Notes: a model not told the origin generated them from the sequence alone. DNA of 64,000 nt from Lachnospiraceae bacterium (GCA_016284315.1 JAEEOO010000033.1:1-64000), one strand, 5' to 3'; counted from the stretch's first letter, positions 47,820 through 58,349 are shown. Translations and numbers: made by a program.

Positions 47820-47847
47820 CACCTGGGAACGGAGTTTAAGGAGACAA
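47814..47847 (+). repeat. Degenerate REP-like half-site
   Basis: TTTTGACACCTGGGAACGGAGTTTAAGGAGACA resembles the 58728-58763 arm TTTGTCCACCGGGGACGGGGTTAAGGGGACA; overlaps the stop codon of the FliM-motif gene. Confidence 0.45.
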
Positions 47848-47851
47848 TATG

Positions 47852-47890
47852 AAAGCCCCGAGCATTTGATTGCTCGGGGCTTATATTTTG
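47852..47890. terminator. Terminator between convergent genes
   Basis: AAGCCCCGAGCA-tttgat-TGCTCGGGGCTTATATTTT. Confidence 0.75.
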
Positions 47891-47915
47891 TAAATCTTAT
47901 TTTCTATGCTTATTC

Positions 47916-50900
47916 TTAAGCATTCTTCTGCTCTTTATCTTCAAGAGCCTTCTCTTCATGCTTTCTTGCATGATGCATAGCACCCTCAGAAAGAGAAGTT
48001 ACAACAACGAATAAGATGTCTGCGGGAATATCCCACTTGCACTGTCTGAAGAATACCGCAAGGATAAGTCCAAAGATGTTGAGGATTCCAACAAGGATTG
48101 CCTGGAACGCAAATCTTCTGCGTCTTGACCTAATCCTCTTCTCCATTTCTTCGACCGTATAAACTTCATCCTTCTCCTCTTCTTTATCTCTTCTGATAGA
48201 GAGCTGGTAGATGATGATCAAAAGAAGGCTGATGAGCAGGCAAAGAAGGATGATCCAATGGATAATGCATCCCCATCCGTGACCATGCTTTGGATCCTTG
48301 TCCCTATTAAGGTCATAACCTATTGTGATGCTGCCATCTTCATCTCTGCCGGATTCAATAACAGATTCCGTCTTCTCTTTTTCCGAATTGGGATCAATGA
48401 TCTCGGTTGAATCTACGCTATCTGCCACTACAGCATCCGATACGGGAAGTGTTTCCACAACATCGTTTCTAACATTAGCATTTACAGAAGCTACATTTGC
48501 CGCTGCGTTATTAATATTTGCCGCGTCGTCATATACAACAGGTCGGCTTGAAACTGCCTCGGAAACCGTCTGTGATGAAGGACTTCCGGAAATGCCGGGA
48601 GTTGCTGAAGCAGGTTTAACATACTTTGCTTCCTTAACAACAGAGTCGGTTACGATAACCTTTCCCGCATTATTAACTGTTGAAGCAATCGCTCTGATCC
48701 TGACAGTATATCTCTCAAGGCCGGTATCGATCTTGTCTGCAAAATCGTAGGAGTTCTTTGTTGCATCAACATTTACGGTGTGAACAACATTTCCGTCTTT
48801 AAGAAGTGTAAGCTCGTAGCCTTCAACATCAACATATGCTACAGGCTTTGATGCTTCCCACTTAACAGAACCGGGCTTGTTCTCTTCCCATACTGGTAAA
48901 TTCACCTCAAGCTGTGCAGGCTTTGTGAAGATGATATTAACTGTGGCACTTGTCTGGGATTCATCAGGTATAAGTTCGTAGTTCCTTGCCAGATCCTTTC
49001 CTGCCACGTCTGCAAGGGCGTCATCTGCTATGGTAAGGTCTACTATCTGACTCATGCTTGCATTATAACTGTTTATAACCCCATAGATCTTCTCAGGATC
49101 AAGAGCAAGTACATCTCTTTCTCCCGTCTCAGCATTCATAAAAAGCTGAGTACTTCCTTCCGGTTCAAAGGTCAGATCTGTGAGATCAAAATTGGTTATC
49201 GCACTGCTGTTGTCGTATTCCGTATCGGGAATCTTTATACCGCTAACATTTACGGGGCAAGGTGCAATAGTAAGAGTTCCCTCTTCGTAGATAATATTGT
49301 AGTTGTCATCTACAATATGACCTCTGCTATTGTAAATATGAAGGTTCTTCAGTTTCATATCGGGATATACACCTGCATTAACCCTGCTTTGATCATATAC
49401 CGCCGTATTTCTGTGTTCCTGTCCCGTAAGCAAGCCGGAAACGCTGTATTCCTCAAGTCCGTGTCTTTGACCATTATAGCGAACACTGCGATCCTCCGGG
49501 GTAACAACTACCGTGAGCTTAGTTATCTCAAAGGGCTGCTCTGTGATACTGAAACTGTAATCCGCTGCCTCATAATGAGCTCCCGCAGGAGGATTAACTG
49601 CTGCTGTAGCCCTATGAATACCGGCATTTACCTGTTTATTTGATACTATAAGAGTGTCTCTTACCCCCGTATCCGTGTCGGGTATCTCGTATCTCTGGTT
49701 GACGCTGAGTCTGATCTCAGGTGCCTTTTCTGTGTCATCGTAAACATACGTCGGAATGGTTACACCATTATATATTGTAGTTTCTTCCGGGAACACCCAT
49801 TCAATATCGATTATTCTCGGAGTTATATATCCGGTGAACTTAAAAGAATATGTAGGCTTAAAGTAGTAATCATGAACTTCATCCCCGGTGCTCTTATCTA
49901 CAATCTTCATACCGGTAATGTTAAAGCTTGTTGCCTTGCTTACATGATAACTGTTATAAGTAGCATTTCCTGTCAGAGTGTAGCCTTCGGTATCATGATC
50001 TCCGTCAATATATCCTATTACCTCGTAATAGTCTCCCTGAGAAAACCTGTACATATCGGAAGTCTCATCAGTGGCAGTACCGCCGATACGATTGTTTCCG
50101 TCGTACATCTTCTCAAAATATCTGTCTGTGCTCTTAACCTGAAGTTCCTTTGGATTGATCTTAACGGTGGCTGTTCCGGTATAATCTTCATAGTTTCCCG
50201 AAAGATCCCTGATATACACATATGTTGTAACAGGTAAGACGTTTCCGGAACTTTCATCATAAGTAACATGCTTATAAAGAGGTGCCTCCTCAGTCACATT
50301 AAGATCAGGATCGGAATAATTATTTCCGTCTATAGCTCCCACTGTTGAATAATAGATCTTTCTTTCTTCAGCTTTGTAAACTGTAACTCCAATGGAATGA
50401 TCCCTGTTGTCAAAAATTCCGTTATACGCTCTTAAGCTGACGCTCATGGGCGCTTTAACGACATTAACATGATAATCCACAGTTCCGCTTTCAGTTTTTT
50501 GGCTGGCTGCATTTTTTACATTGACTCTGCAGCGGAAAGTATATGTTCCGACTTTGTATCCAAGTGGCATTTCAAGAGTTGCCGATCTTCCGTGGCCGGC
50601 TATCTCTTCTTCGGTCTCATTGCCGTTTTCATCATACTTTATAAGATACCACTGATACCCCGTGATAATGGTCTGAGCTGCAAGAGCATTATGCTGTGCC
50701 AGTTCTTCCGGCGACATGTTCTCACAACCCGGGTCTTCATTGGTAAATATATTATTCGTAAAAACAGTAAATGTATTTCCCGGTTCGCTACCATATCCGT
50801 AAACGTATTCATCTTTTCCCGTAACGCTTAACTTAGGTACAATAGCGTTACCATCTGCCGGTCCGTTGGAGCTTGCAATAGAATGGGCCTCCAACGTGTC

Positions 50901-52658
50901 ATCCACATTGGCAACCATATGGGCTTCATCAAGGTTTATACCGGTATGTTCTCCGCTCCAGTAAAGGAAAGAATAGCCGTCTTTCACATCTGCCTTTGGA
51001 AGTGCAGGGCTGGTGTTTCCGATCTTGTAGATTGGAGACATTTCATTTACGCCGCTATCGCCTACAAAACCTATCTTATATACATTTACAACGTTGGCTG
51101 ACTTATCAGTCTCTCCGCCTTCATACTTTACCTGAAGAATATATGTTCCGCTCTCGGTTACGTTTTCAAGAGTTACTGACTTTTCAACGCCTTTATTCCC
51201 GTCAAGAAAAGTCCATACTGCAGTACTGCTGTCGGCTTCATCTTCCTTAACAAATCTATACATAGCATTTCCCAGATAATCATAGATCTTTCCGGTAAAT
51301 GTTACACTGCCAAGGTCGTCCGTATTATCGCCTTCAAAGAGATTAACCTTGGGAGGAAGAGGTTTAATATCTGCCGAAACTTTGGCACCAACCACGGACT
51401 CAGCAATACCCGAGGTTTTAAAAGTAACCGTAGCAGTCTTAAGGGTACCGCTTCCGCTCTCTCCCGAGTATGTAACCCTGTCTTTATTGTTCTCATCTAC
51501 AGAAAACTTATTAATAGCATATCCTTCAATAACAGATACGCTTACAGTAAAGCTTTCGCCCTGGATCAAGGTAACTGTCTGCGAAGTACTGTTCTTTATC
51601 GAAAGACTTTTTATTATTTCTTCAAAGCCGGGCTGCTTACTGAGTTCAAACCTTGCTGTATATAGATTTCCGCTACCGGCTGCCGAAGATTCCAGGTAAT
51701 TGTCCTTTTTATCTCCTCCGAAGGGAACGGTAGAAACCGTAAAGTAATAGTGATATTTTTCCGTTTTATCATCACCAAAAGAATGAATATACCCTTTAAG
51801 ATCATAAGAGTTGCCTTCTGCAAGAAGGTTTCCGTCTTCTCCGGCGATACAAGTGATCTCGTTTGTTTCTTCATTTACTGCATAAAGCTTTAATCTATAC
51901 TTTATGGTTACTCCCGGCTTTACCACTGCCAGCCATTTTGCTGTTCCCGGCTTTCCCATATCCCACATTGAATCTGCAGGGGGCTGAAGGGCCTGATGGG
52001 TAACAGTCAATATACCGGCTTCACAAACGATATCGTAATTTGCCTGATTAACGGATGAAGTTAACTGATAAGTAACAATATTTTCAGCTGTACCTACTTC
52101 CGTTATAGTTCCGTTTACGTTTAAGCTCCGGAAGGATTCACCTTCTCCGACAAGAAGATCGCTTGCCTGATCCAGAGTCATAGCCGGATCAAGCGAACCT
52201 ATAGAGTGGGGATTACCGTCATATTCCCAGCTTCCGTCGGCAGCTTTGAGAGTAATGACCTTCTTCCTGATCTCAAAATTAACAACGTTGGTAATCTTCT
52301 CTTCATATCCGCCCTTAGCTTCAAGTACCGCTACTGCACTGTACTTTCCGGCATCTTTAGGCTGGGTCGTGGTTTTCCCGATATCGGCAATAACTTCTTC
52401 CGCCGTCAACTCACCCTTGGAATAATAGACGGTAAAGTTCGGTTTATCATTATCATCCATCCCGTCAGGATATCCTGTTATATTGACGCTTTTTTCAATA
52501 TTGTCATAAACCCAAGCACTGTTTTCACCAATGTTCAATGTTGGTGAATAATCCGGAAGCGCATCTTCAGCTCCGGCACTTATAGTGCTTAAATCAAATC
52601 CTGTAATACTAATGGTCAATACCATGATCAAAACAACTAACTTTTTTAAGTACTTCAT
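47916..52658 (-). CDS. Large surface protein with MBG/YDG-like Ig-fold repeats and C-terminal TM region
   Basis: Signal peptide; YNGQRHGLEEYSVSGLLTGQEHRNT, DNYNIIYEEGTLTIAP and KSTDRYFEKMYDGNNRIGGTA are MBG/YDG-type; HWIILLCLLISLLLIIIYQL plus further TMs. Confidence 0.75.
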   Translation of the reverse strand: MKYLKKLVVLIMVLTISITGFDLSTISAGAEDALPDYSPTLNIGENSAWVYDNIEKSVNITGYPDGMDDNDKPNFTVYYSKGELTAEEVIADIGKTTTQPKDAGKYSAVAVLEAKGGYEEKITNVVNFEIRKKVITLKAADGSWEYDGNPHSIGSLDPAMTLDQASDLLVGEGESFRSLNVNGTITEVGTAENIVTYQLTSSVNQANYDIVCEAGILTVTHQALQPPADSMWDMGKPGTAKWLAVVKPGVTIKYRLKLYAVNEETNEITCIAGEDGNLLAEGNSYDLKGYIHSFGDDKTEKYHYYFTVSTVPFGGDKKDNYLESSAAGSGNLYTARFELSKQPGFEEIIKSLSIKNSTSQTVTLIQGESFTVSVSVIEGYAINKFSVDENNKDRVTYSGESGSGTLKTATVTFKTSGIAESVVGAKVSADIKPLPPKVNLFEGDNTDDLGSVTFTGKIYDYLGNAMYRFVKEDEADSSTAVWTFLDGNKGVEKSVTLENVTESGTYILQVKYEGGETDKSANVVNVYKIGFVGDSGVNEMSPIYKIGNTSPALPKADVKDGYSFLYWSGEHTGINLDEAHMVANVDDTLEAHSIASSNGPADGNAIVPKLSVTGKDEYVYGYGSEPGNTFTVFTNNIFTNEDPGCENMSPEELAQHNALAAQTIITGYQWYLIKYDENGNETEEEIAGHGRSATLEMPLGYKVGTYTFRCRVNVKNAASQKTESGTVDYHVNVVKAPMSVSLRAYNGIFDNRDHSIGVTVYKAEERKIYYSTVGAIDGNNYSDPDLNVTEEAPLYKHVTYDESSGNVLPVTTYVYIRDLSGNYEDYTGTATVKINPKELQVKSTDRYFEKMYDGNNRIGGTATDETSDMYRFSQGDYYEVIGYIDGDHDTEGYTLTGNATYNSYHVSKATSFNITGMKIVDKSTGDEVHDYYFKPTYSFKFTGYITPRIIDIEWVFPEETTIYNGVTIPTYVYDDTEKAPEIRLSVNQRYEIPDTDTGVRDTLIVSNKQVNAGIHRATAAVNPPAGAHYEAADYSFSITEQPFEITKLTVVVTPEDRSVRYNGQRHGLEEYSVSGLLTGQEHRNTAVYDQSRVNAGVYPDMKLKNLHIYNSRGHIVDDNYNIIYEEGTLTIAPCPVNVSGIKIPDTEYDNSSAITNFDLTDLTFEPEGSTQLFMNAETGERDVLALDPEKIYGVINSYNASMSQIVDLTIADDALADVAGKDLARNYELIPDESQTSATVNIIFTKPAQLEVNLPVWEENKPGSVKWEASKPVAYVDVEGYELTLLKDGNVVHTVNVDATKNSYDFADKIDTGLERYTVRIRAIASTVNNAGKVIVTDSVVKEAKYVKPASATPGISGSPSSQTVSEAVSSRPVVYDDAANINNAAANVASVNANVRNDVVETLPVSDAVVADSVDSTEIIDPNSEKEKTESVIESGRDEDGSITIGYDLNRDKDPKHGHGWGCIIHWIILLCLLISLLLIIIYQLSIRRDKEEEKDEVYTVEEMEKRIRSRRRRFAFQAILVGILNIFGLILAVFFRQCKWDIPADILFVVVTSLSEGAMHHARKHEEKALEDKEQKNA

Positions 52659-52840
52659 ATAAACTACCTTCTGGTTCTCCGAAAAAAAATTTCATACGCC
52701 CCCTTTGAACTTTCTCATATCCAAAATTTTGCGCACCCAGCCATAATACCACAAATATTCTTTTTCTGTAACATGTTTTATATGAAAAAACAAACATTTT
52801 ATAAAACTTTTATAACATTATGACATATTTATAGCGCCAT

Positions 52841-52866
52841 AAAACCCGGTGGCATACCCCCGGGTT
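52841..52866. terminator. Hairpin upstream of the large surface gene
   Basis: AAACCCGGtggcatacccCCGGGTTT. Confidence 0.5.
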
Positions 52867-52895
52867 TGTCCTTTTTACCAATATATTTCACAAAC

Positions 52896-52924
52896 AAAAA
52901 GGTGGTGCTTTCGCACCACCTTTC
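52896..52924 (-). terminator. Terminator of the sugar isomerase gene
   Basis: AAAGGTGGTGC-gaaa-GCACCACCTTTTTG on the minus strand. Confidence 0.8.
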
Positions 52925-53014
52925 CGTAAAATATAACGTTTTGCCAAACAGCACCGAGGCACCACCCATCTATACTGTTTGTTTAGTTCAAAGATACTAC
53001 TTACCCAATTCCGA

Positions 53015-54505
53015 TTAAGCAAAAGGATTCTCGGTAGGATAAGGAAGGCTCTTAGGCTGGTTGTATGCAATATCCTTGATTCCAAGGAACTTGAATACTT
53101 CGAAGAGGTACTTTCCAACGTGTGAGAAAGCAACTGCTCCGTGGTGAGGATAGCCCTTCTGAACGAGAACGTGACGATAGAAACGTCCCATCTCAGGAAT
53201 AGCGAATACACCGATACCGCCGAATGATCTGGTTCTTACGTCGAGGATCTCTCCCTCTGCGATGTAAGAACGAAGAACGCCCTGTGAATCGCACTGGAGA
53301 CGATAGAAGGTAATATCAGATGCAGCAAGGTCAGCCTCAAGAGTTCCTCTGGTGAAGTCAGGCTCGCTTCCTTCGGGCTCAAGAAGTCTGTGCTGGATGA
53401 GCTGATACTTAACGGCTCTGTCTGAGCAAAGCTTGCACTCGGGAGTATTTCCGCAGTGGAATCCCATGAAGGTGTCGGTAAGCTCGTAGTTGTACTTGCC
53501 CTTGATGTCCTCATCGTAGATGTACTTAGGAACAGAGTTGTTGATGTCAAGAAGGGTAACTGCATCAGCTGATACGCAAAGTCCGATGTACTCTGAAAGT
53601 GCTCCGTAGATATCAACTTCACAAGATACAGGAATTCCTCTTGAGCAGAGACGGCTGTTTACATAGCAAGGCTCGAAACCGAAGGTCTCGGGGAATGCAG
53701 GCCAGCACTTGTCAGCGAATGCAACGAACTGACGTGATCCCTTGTGCTCCTCAGCCCAATCAAGAAGAGTAAGCTCGAACTGAGCCATTCTCTCGTTAAG
53801 CTCGGGATAGTACTTACCTTCGCCCATTTCCTTAGCCATATCAGCGCAAACGTCCTTGATACGAGGATCGTTAGCATGCTTCTTGTAAGCTACAAGAAGG
53901 TCAAGCTCTGAGTTCTCTTCGATCTCTACGCCAATCTCATAAAGTCCCTTGATGGGAGCGTTACAAGCGAAGAAATCCTGAGGTCTGGGACCAAAGGTAA
54001 TGATCTTAAGGTTCTTAACACCGACGATTGCTCTTGCAACGGGAACGAAATCCTTGATCATCTTAGCGATATCATCAGCGGTTCCTACAGGATACTCGGG
54101 GATGTAAGCATCAAGATGCCTCATACCAAGGTTGTAAGAAGCATTGAGCATTCCGCAGTATGCATCACCACGGCTGTTGATCATATCCTTCTCAGCATCA
54201 GAGAATCCCTCTGCTGCAGCTACGAACATGCAAGGACCGTCGAAGTTCTTTGCAATAAGAGTCTCGGGAGTCTCAGGTCCGAAGTTTCCAAGGAACACTA
54301 CAAGAGCATTACACTCAGCCTTCTTTACGTCTGCAACTGCCTTGAGCATGTCAGCCTCGTTCTCTACGGTTACGGGGCACTCATAGAGATCGTCACCGTA
54401 TCTTGATACGATGTCTTTTCTGCGCTGGGTTGAAAGCGCGATGGGGAAGCAGTCGCGGCTAACGGCGATGATTCCGAGTTTGATGTTAGGAATGTTTGTC
54501 ATCAT
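53015..54505 (-). CDS. L-fucose/L-arabinose isomerase family protein
   Basis: KLGIIAVSRDCFPIALSTQRRKDIV, LVVFLGNFGPETPETL, FGPRPQDFFACNAPIKGLYEIGVEIEENSELDL, GFHCGNTPECKLC. Confidence 0.85.
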   Translation of the reverse strand: MMTNIPNIKLGIIAVSRDCFPIALSTQRRKDIVSRYGDDLYECPVTVENEADMLKAVADVKKAECNALVVFLGNFGPETPETLIAKNFDGPCMFVAAAEGFSDAEKDMINSRGDAYCGMLNASYNLGMRHLDAYIPEYPVGTADDIAKMIKDFVPVARAIVGVKNLKIITFGPRPQDFFACNAPIKGLYEIGVEIEENSELDLLVAYKKHANDPRIKDVCADMAKEMGEGKYYPELNERMAQFELTLLDWAEEHKGSRQFVAFADKCWPAFPETFGFEPCYVNSRLCSRGIPVSCEVDIYGALSEYIGLCVSADAVTLLDINNSVPKYIYDEDIKGKYNYELTDTFMGFHCGNTPECKLCSDRAVKYQLIQHRLLEPEGSEPDFTRGTLEADLAASDITFYRLQCDSQGVLRSYIAEGEILDVRTRSFGGIGVFAIPEMGRFYRHVLVQKGYPHHGAVAFSHVGKYLFEVFKFLGIKDIAYNQPKSLPYPTENPFA

Positions 54506-54574
54506 TTGTTGATTTCCTCCACTTAAATGTTTGGATTGTTTAAATATATTTATCCTGTTTTGGACAATTATTAA

Positions 54575-55210
54575 CTAAACAGTAAGGTTCTCACCTTTAA
54601 GACCTAAGAACGAGCCCTCTGCCTGGCCGCCATCCTTGTGAGCGATGAGCCATTTGTTGTTTGCGGCAAGAAGTGAATCTTCGTCTACGCATGCGTTAGG
54701 GTTCTTTGCAGCATGAGATTCCTTAAGGTCGTGGTTGGTTCCATAGGGAAGGACGATGGTAACCTTGAAGCCGGCACCGTCTACTCCGCAAGGAGCGTAG
54801 TGAAGTGTGGTTCCATAGATCTCTACTCCACATCCTGCAGGAAGGAAGAATGCCTCCATCTTTGATGTGTCGTATGTGAAATCGTCCTCAATATCCTGCT
54901 GCATTCCGACAATAAGGATTGCGTCGGTGTGAGCGATATTGAGCTCTGAGCATCTGTGATACTCTACTGCGTTAAGCTTCTGGTTGTGGCCGTTGCAATA
55001 GCCGACCTGAATGGGAAGCTCACCGTAATATACTCTCTGAAGATCCTTTGAGGTGCTTACAGCTTCAAGAGTCGCATCTCCTGCCACGTATACAACATCA
55101 TCGGGGCAAGGGGTGTTTGCCATAGCATCTACAAGGGGCTTAAGATCAACATTTTTGATAACCCTGCCGTACTTTCTGAATTCAGGGTCAGTAACCTTTA
55201 ACACCTTCAT
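54575..55210 (-). CDS. DUF4867 family (cupin-like) protein
   Basis: MKVLKVTDPEFRKYGRVI..., MEAFFLPAGCGVEIYGTTLHYAPC; start after AGAGAGGTACCAAA. Confidence 0.85.
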   Translation of the reverse strand: MKVLKVTDPEFRKYGRVIKNVDLKPLVDAMANTPCPDDVVYVAGDATLEAVSTSKDLQRVYYGELPIQVGYCNGHNQKLNAVEYHRCSELNIAHTDAILIVGMQQDIEDDFTYDTSKMEAFFLPAGCGVEIYGTTLHYAPCGVDGAGFKVTIVLPYGTNHDLKESHAAKNPNACVDEDSLLAANNKWLIAHKDGGQAEGSFLGLKGENLTV

Positions 55211-55230
55211 TTTGGTACCTCTCTGTAAAT

Positions 55231-55277
55231 ATAAAAAATAGTATTCGGGCAAACGCGGGGCTTACCCAAATACTATT
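55231..55277 (-). terminator. Terminator of the HK operon, immediately 5' of the DUF4867 start (possible attenuator)
   Basis: AATAGTATTTGGG-taagccccgcgtttg-CCCGAATACTATTTTTT on the minus strand. Confidence 0.65.
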
Positions 55278-55336
55278 GTACTTCTTTTAAATGATAAAAA
55301 TATGCATTAATTGCTATGTTCTTTAATCAAATATTG

Positions 55337-56512
55337 CTATCTTATCTCAAAGCATTTGGTGAATCCTTCTTTTTGGATCTTGTAGGGGATCTTATCTCCC
55401 TGAAGGAGCTTTAAGTCAAAGCCGTGAAGCCTTGTAACCTTACGGGCTATAGAGAGTCCGAGACCCGATCCACCCTTGCTCTGTCTTGACTCATCACCGG
55501 TGACAAAGGGCTCGAAAATATCCTCTGCGGACTTCTCATCTATTGCTGTCCCATTGTCGGCAACATATAGCTTCCAGTCATTTGTCTTGCCAAATAATAA
55601 AAGGCCTATCTTTGTTCCTTCAGGATTGTGTTTAATTGCATTTGAAATAAGGTTTGTTATAACTCTTGAGAGCTGGACTTTGTCCGCCTCTATTTCTATC
55701 TCCTCTTCCGGAATGTCTGCGTAAAGTTCCATGCCCGCATCGGCGATGTCCTGATACAGGAGTCCGCCGCATTGCCTTGTCAGCTCTGCAAGGTCGGTCT
55801 TTTCCTTATGAAGAGTAAACCCGTCGCTGTCCATTTTGACGTAGTCAAACAAAAGGTTTATAAGCTCATCCACCTTCTTTGATTTCATTGAGATAAGCTT
55901 TAGATATTCTTCCTGCTTTTCATCGCTTGCCTTGCCATCAAGGATTGCCTGTGAGTAGCCATAGATCGTTGTTATGGGAGTCCTTAAGTCATGGGCAATA
56001 TCCGAGAGCATAAGATTTCTTTTCTTCTCATATAATGCTTTTTTCTCCCGCTCTTCCCTTTCAAGCTCAGAAAATTTCTTTACGACTCTGACAGAGAAAA
56101 TTGTTCCTGCGATGATTATAGGCGCAATCAGTAAAAGTACTACGACTATAATTGCCGCCATCATGATGACTCTTGTAAGGATTCCAAGTTCCTCGTAATG
56201 CTCCACAAGAACATTACCGTCAAAGACAGTCATCTTCTCGATAAGCCTGTCATCCCACCCCGTAAGGCCGATGGGGAAATACCTGCTTATGAACTGAACA
56301 AATACCCTGACAAGTACATAGAGGAAAAAGACAAAAACAGTGCTGATGTCATAGTCCACTATGGTCTTTCCGCCAAAGATAAGGGGCGAAAGGGCGGGAA
56401 AAACAAGATTGTTCATCAAAAGAACGGTGATGATCTCCCATGCCGCCACCAATAGAATGATGAGCACAAAATGTTTAATTATATAAGATCTTATTGCTCG
56501 TATCTTATCCAA
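55337..56512 (-). CDS. Sensor histidine kinase
   Basis: Two TMs, HAMP-like region, SDIAHDLRTPITTIYGYSQAI (H-box), NLISNAIKHNPEGT, GGSGLGLSIARKV. Confidence 0.95.
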   Translation of the reverse strand: MDKIRAIRSYIIKHFVLIILLVAAWEIITVLLMNNLVFPALSPLIFGGKTIVDYDISTVFVFFLYVLVRVFVQFISRYFPIGLTGWDDRLIEKMTVFDGNVLVEHYEELGILTRVIMMAAIIVVVLLLIAPIIIAGTIFSVRVVKKFSELEREEREKKALYEKKRNLMLSDIAHDLRTPITTIYGYSQAILDGKASDEKQEEYLKLISMKSKKVDELINLLFDYVKMDSDGFTLHKEKTDLAELTRQCGGLLYQDIADAGMELYADIPEEEIEIEADKVQLSRVITNLISNAIKHNPEGTKIGLLLFGKTNDWKLYVADNGTAIDEKSAEDIFEPFVTGDESRQSKGGSGLGLSIARKVTRLHGFDLKLLQGDKIPYKIQKEGFTKCFEIR

Positions 56513-57185
56513 GTTTGTATCCCAGACCTCTCAGAGTTTTAATATATTCGTTAGGATCATCAGACAGTTTTGTACGAAGCTTGCTTATAGAGACCATGAT
56601 GTTGTTGTCCGCTACAATGAAGTCTTCTCCCCAGGCATATTCATAGATCTGCTGCTTTGTGAACACCTTACCGGGATGGCTCATGAAAAGCTTCATGATC
56701 TTGTATTCAACGGTCGTAAGTTCAAGACTCTTTTCATTCTTGAAAACCGTACATCCGTCGGGATCAAGTTTAAGATCACCAAAGGTTACAAGTTCCGCTT
56801 TTTTATCCCCCGCTCCGAGGCGGTAAAATCTTCTCATCTGGGATCCCACTCTTGCGGCAATCTCCAGTGGATTGAAGGGCTTTGAGATATAATCGTCCGC
56901 CCCAAGATTAAGGCCAAGGATCTTTTCTGCATCCGCATCCTTTGCAGATAAAATAAGAACGGGAATATTGCTGGTCTCTCTAATTTTCTTAAGGACACTG
57001 TATCCGTCCATTTCGGGCATCATGATATCCAGGATGCACATATCAGGCTTTTTCTTGTTGAAACACTCCAAAGCCTCGAGACCGTTTCCGGCCTCGAGGA
57101 CTTCGTAGTTCTCGTTTTCAAGATAAAGTCTTATTAAGCTTCTTATTTCTGCTTCATCGTCAGCAATTAAGATTCTGTAAGACAT
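56505..57185 (-). CDS. OmpR-family response regulator
   Basis: RILIADDEAEIRSLIRLYL, DICMLD-like phosphoacceptor region MCILDIMMPEMDGY, winged-helix DPNEYIKTLRGLGYKLG. Confidence 0.96.
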   Translation of the reverse strand: MSYRILIADDEAEIRSLIRLYLENENYEVLEAGNGLEALECFNKKKPDMCILDIMMPEMDGYSVLKKIRETSNIPVLILSAKDADAEKILGLNLGADDYISKPFNPLEIAARVGSQMRRFYRLGAGDKKAELVTFGDLKLDPDGCTVFKNEKSLELTTVEYKIMKLFMSHPGKVFTKQQIYEYAWGEDFIVADNNIMVSISKLRTKLSDDPNEYIKTLRGLGYKLG

Positions 57186-58117
57186 ACATTACTACCCTTT
57201 TCTTCTTTAAGTGCTTCGTAAAGAGCTGCATTGGTACCGTTCATATAAGGATTTACGTAGAAGATACCAAGAATTCCAAATGTCATTGCGGAAAGGATAT
57301 TCCATCCGAGGAATGAAAGGTCAAGTACGAATACTTTCCACTTGTTACCCATCATAAGACGGTTGCTTTCCTGAAGTGCCTCATCCTTTGAGATGCCTGG
57401 GTTATCTGCAAGGATATAAGGTACAAGGCGGTATGCGTAACTCTTTACGATACCGGGGATCACAAAGAGCAGGCTCCAGAGGAAAATGAAGAGATCTCTG
57501 AAGAACATTGCCTTTACGATCTTGCCATATCCGTCCTTAAATCCGTGGAACATGGTTGCCAAACTTGTATTGTCATCAAGTGACTTTTTGAAGAACTTCC
57601 TGCATCCGTATTCAATAGGATTGTAAACGAAGATATCAACGCAAATACCTACAATACCGATTATACACAATATGATAGAAATAACAATAAATACTATAGC
57701 TACACCGATGACAATGGCTGCTGCCTCAGCCTTATCATACTCATATGTCTTATCACCGACGGTTATTTCTGCTTTGTCTGTATCAATTGAAAATTCTTCT
57801 AATGCTTCTTTATCAAGAAAGACTCCGCCGTCTTCGTCCTCAGAAACATATTTATCAAGGAACTCCTGATCGATAACGATCTCATGTCCGTTAATGGTAA
57901 TAACATCATCAACATCAAGATCATCAAGATCAAGATCTATCTCATCATCCCTAAATGCATTTGCCATATTGCTAATGCTCGATGAGATTCCCGATGAAGC
58001 ACCTCCTCCGGCCGTTCCAACCACGATGGCCGCTACAAGCGATACCAAAACGAATTTCCAATAAGAACCATAAAATGCTTTCTTTCCTCTATGCTTTAAT
58101 TCCTGTCTTGTCCACAT
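57167..58117 (-). CDS. DUF975 family membrane protein
   Basis: MWTRQELKHRGKKAFYGSYWKFVLVSLVAAIVVG and SYAYRLVPYILADNPGISKDEALQESNRLMMGNKWKVFVLDLSFLGW. Confidence 0.88.
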   Translation of the reverse strand: MWTRQELKHRGKKAFYGSYWKFVLVSLVAAIVVGTAGGGASSGISSSISNMANAFRDDEIDLDLDDLDVDDVITINGHEIVIDQEFLDKYVSEDEDGGVFLDKEALEEFSIDTDKAEITVGDKTYEYDKAEAAAIVIGVAIVFIVISIILCIIGIVGICVDIFVYNPIEYGCRKFFKKSLDDNTSLATMFHGFKDGYGKIVKAMFFRDLFIFLWSLLFVIPGIVKSYAYRLVPYILADNPGISKDEALQESNRLMMGNKWKVFVLDLSFLGWNILSAMTFGILGIFYVNPYMNGTNAALYEALKEEKGSNVCLTES

Positions 58118-58349
58118 AACTTTCTCCTCTCTTATGTAACCAAGGGTTATTTTCCTCGTTACATTTATGTGCATTTCCTTTGTATGAACCGAGTATAACT
58201 CACGAACCTTTCCGCCAAAATCGCCAAACCTTAACGTAACCTTAACTTAGTATCTTTTTATTATTAACCATTAGTTGTCATTAAGTGTTTTCACAAATAT
58301 TGAGTTTATCAGGGTTTTAAGAATTTTCCGTTCTATTTTTTACTGAAAA

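Noticed and set aside
52888-53211. 107-aa minus-strand ORF overlapping the isomerase 3' end
   Set aside because: Out of frame with the well-supported isomerase and crosses its terminator hairpin
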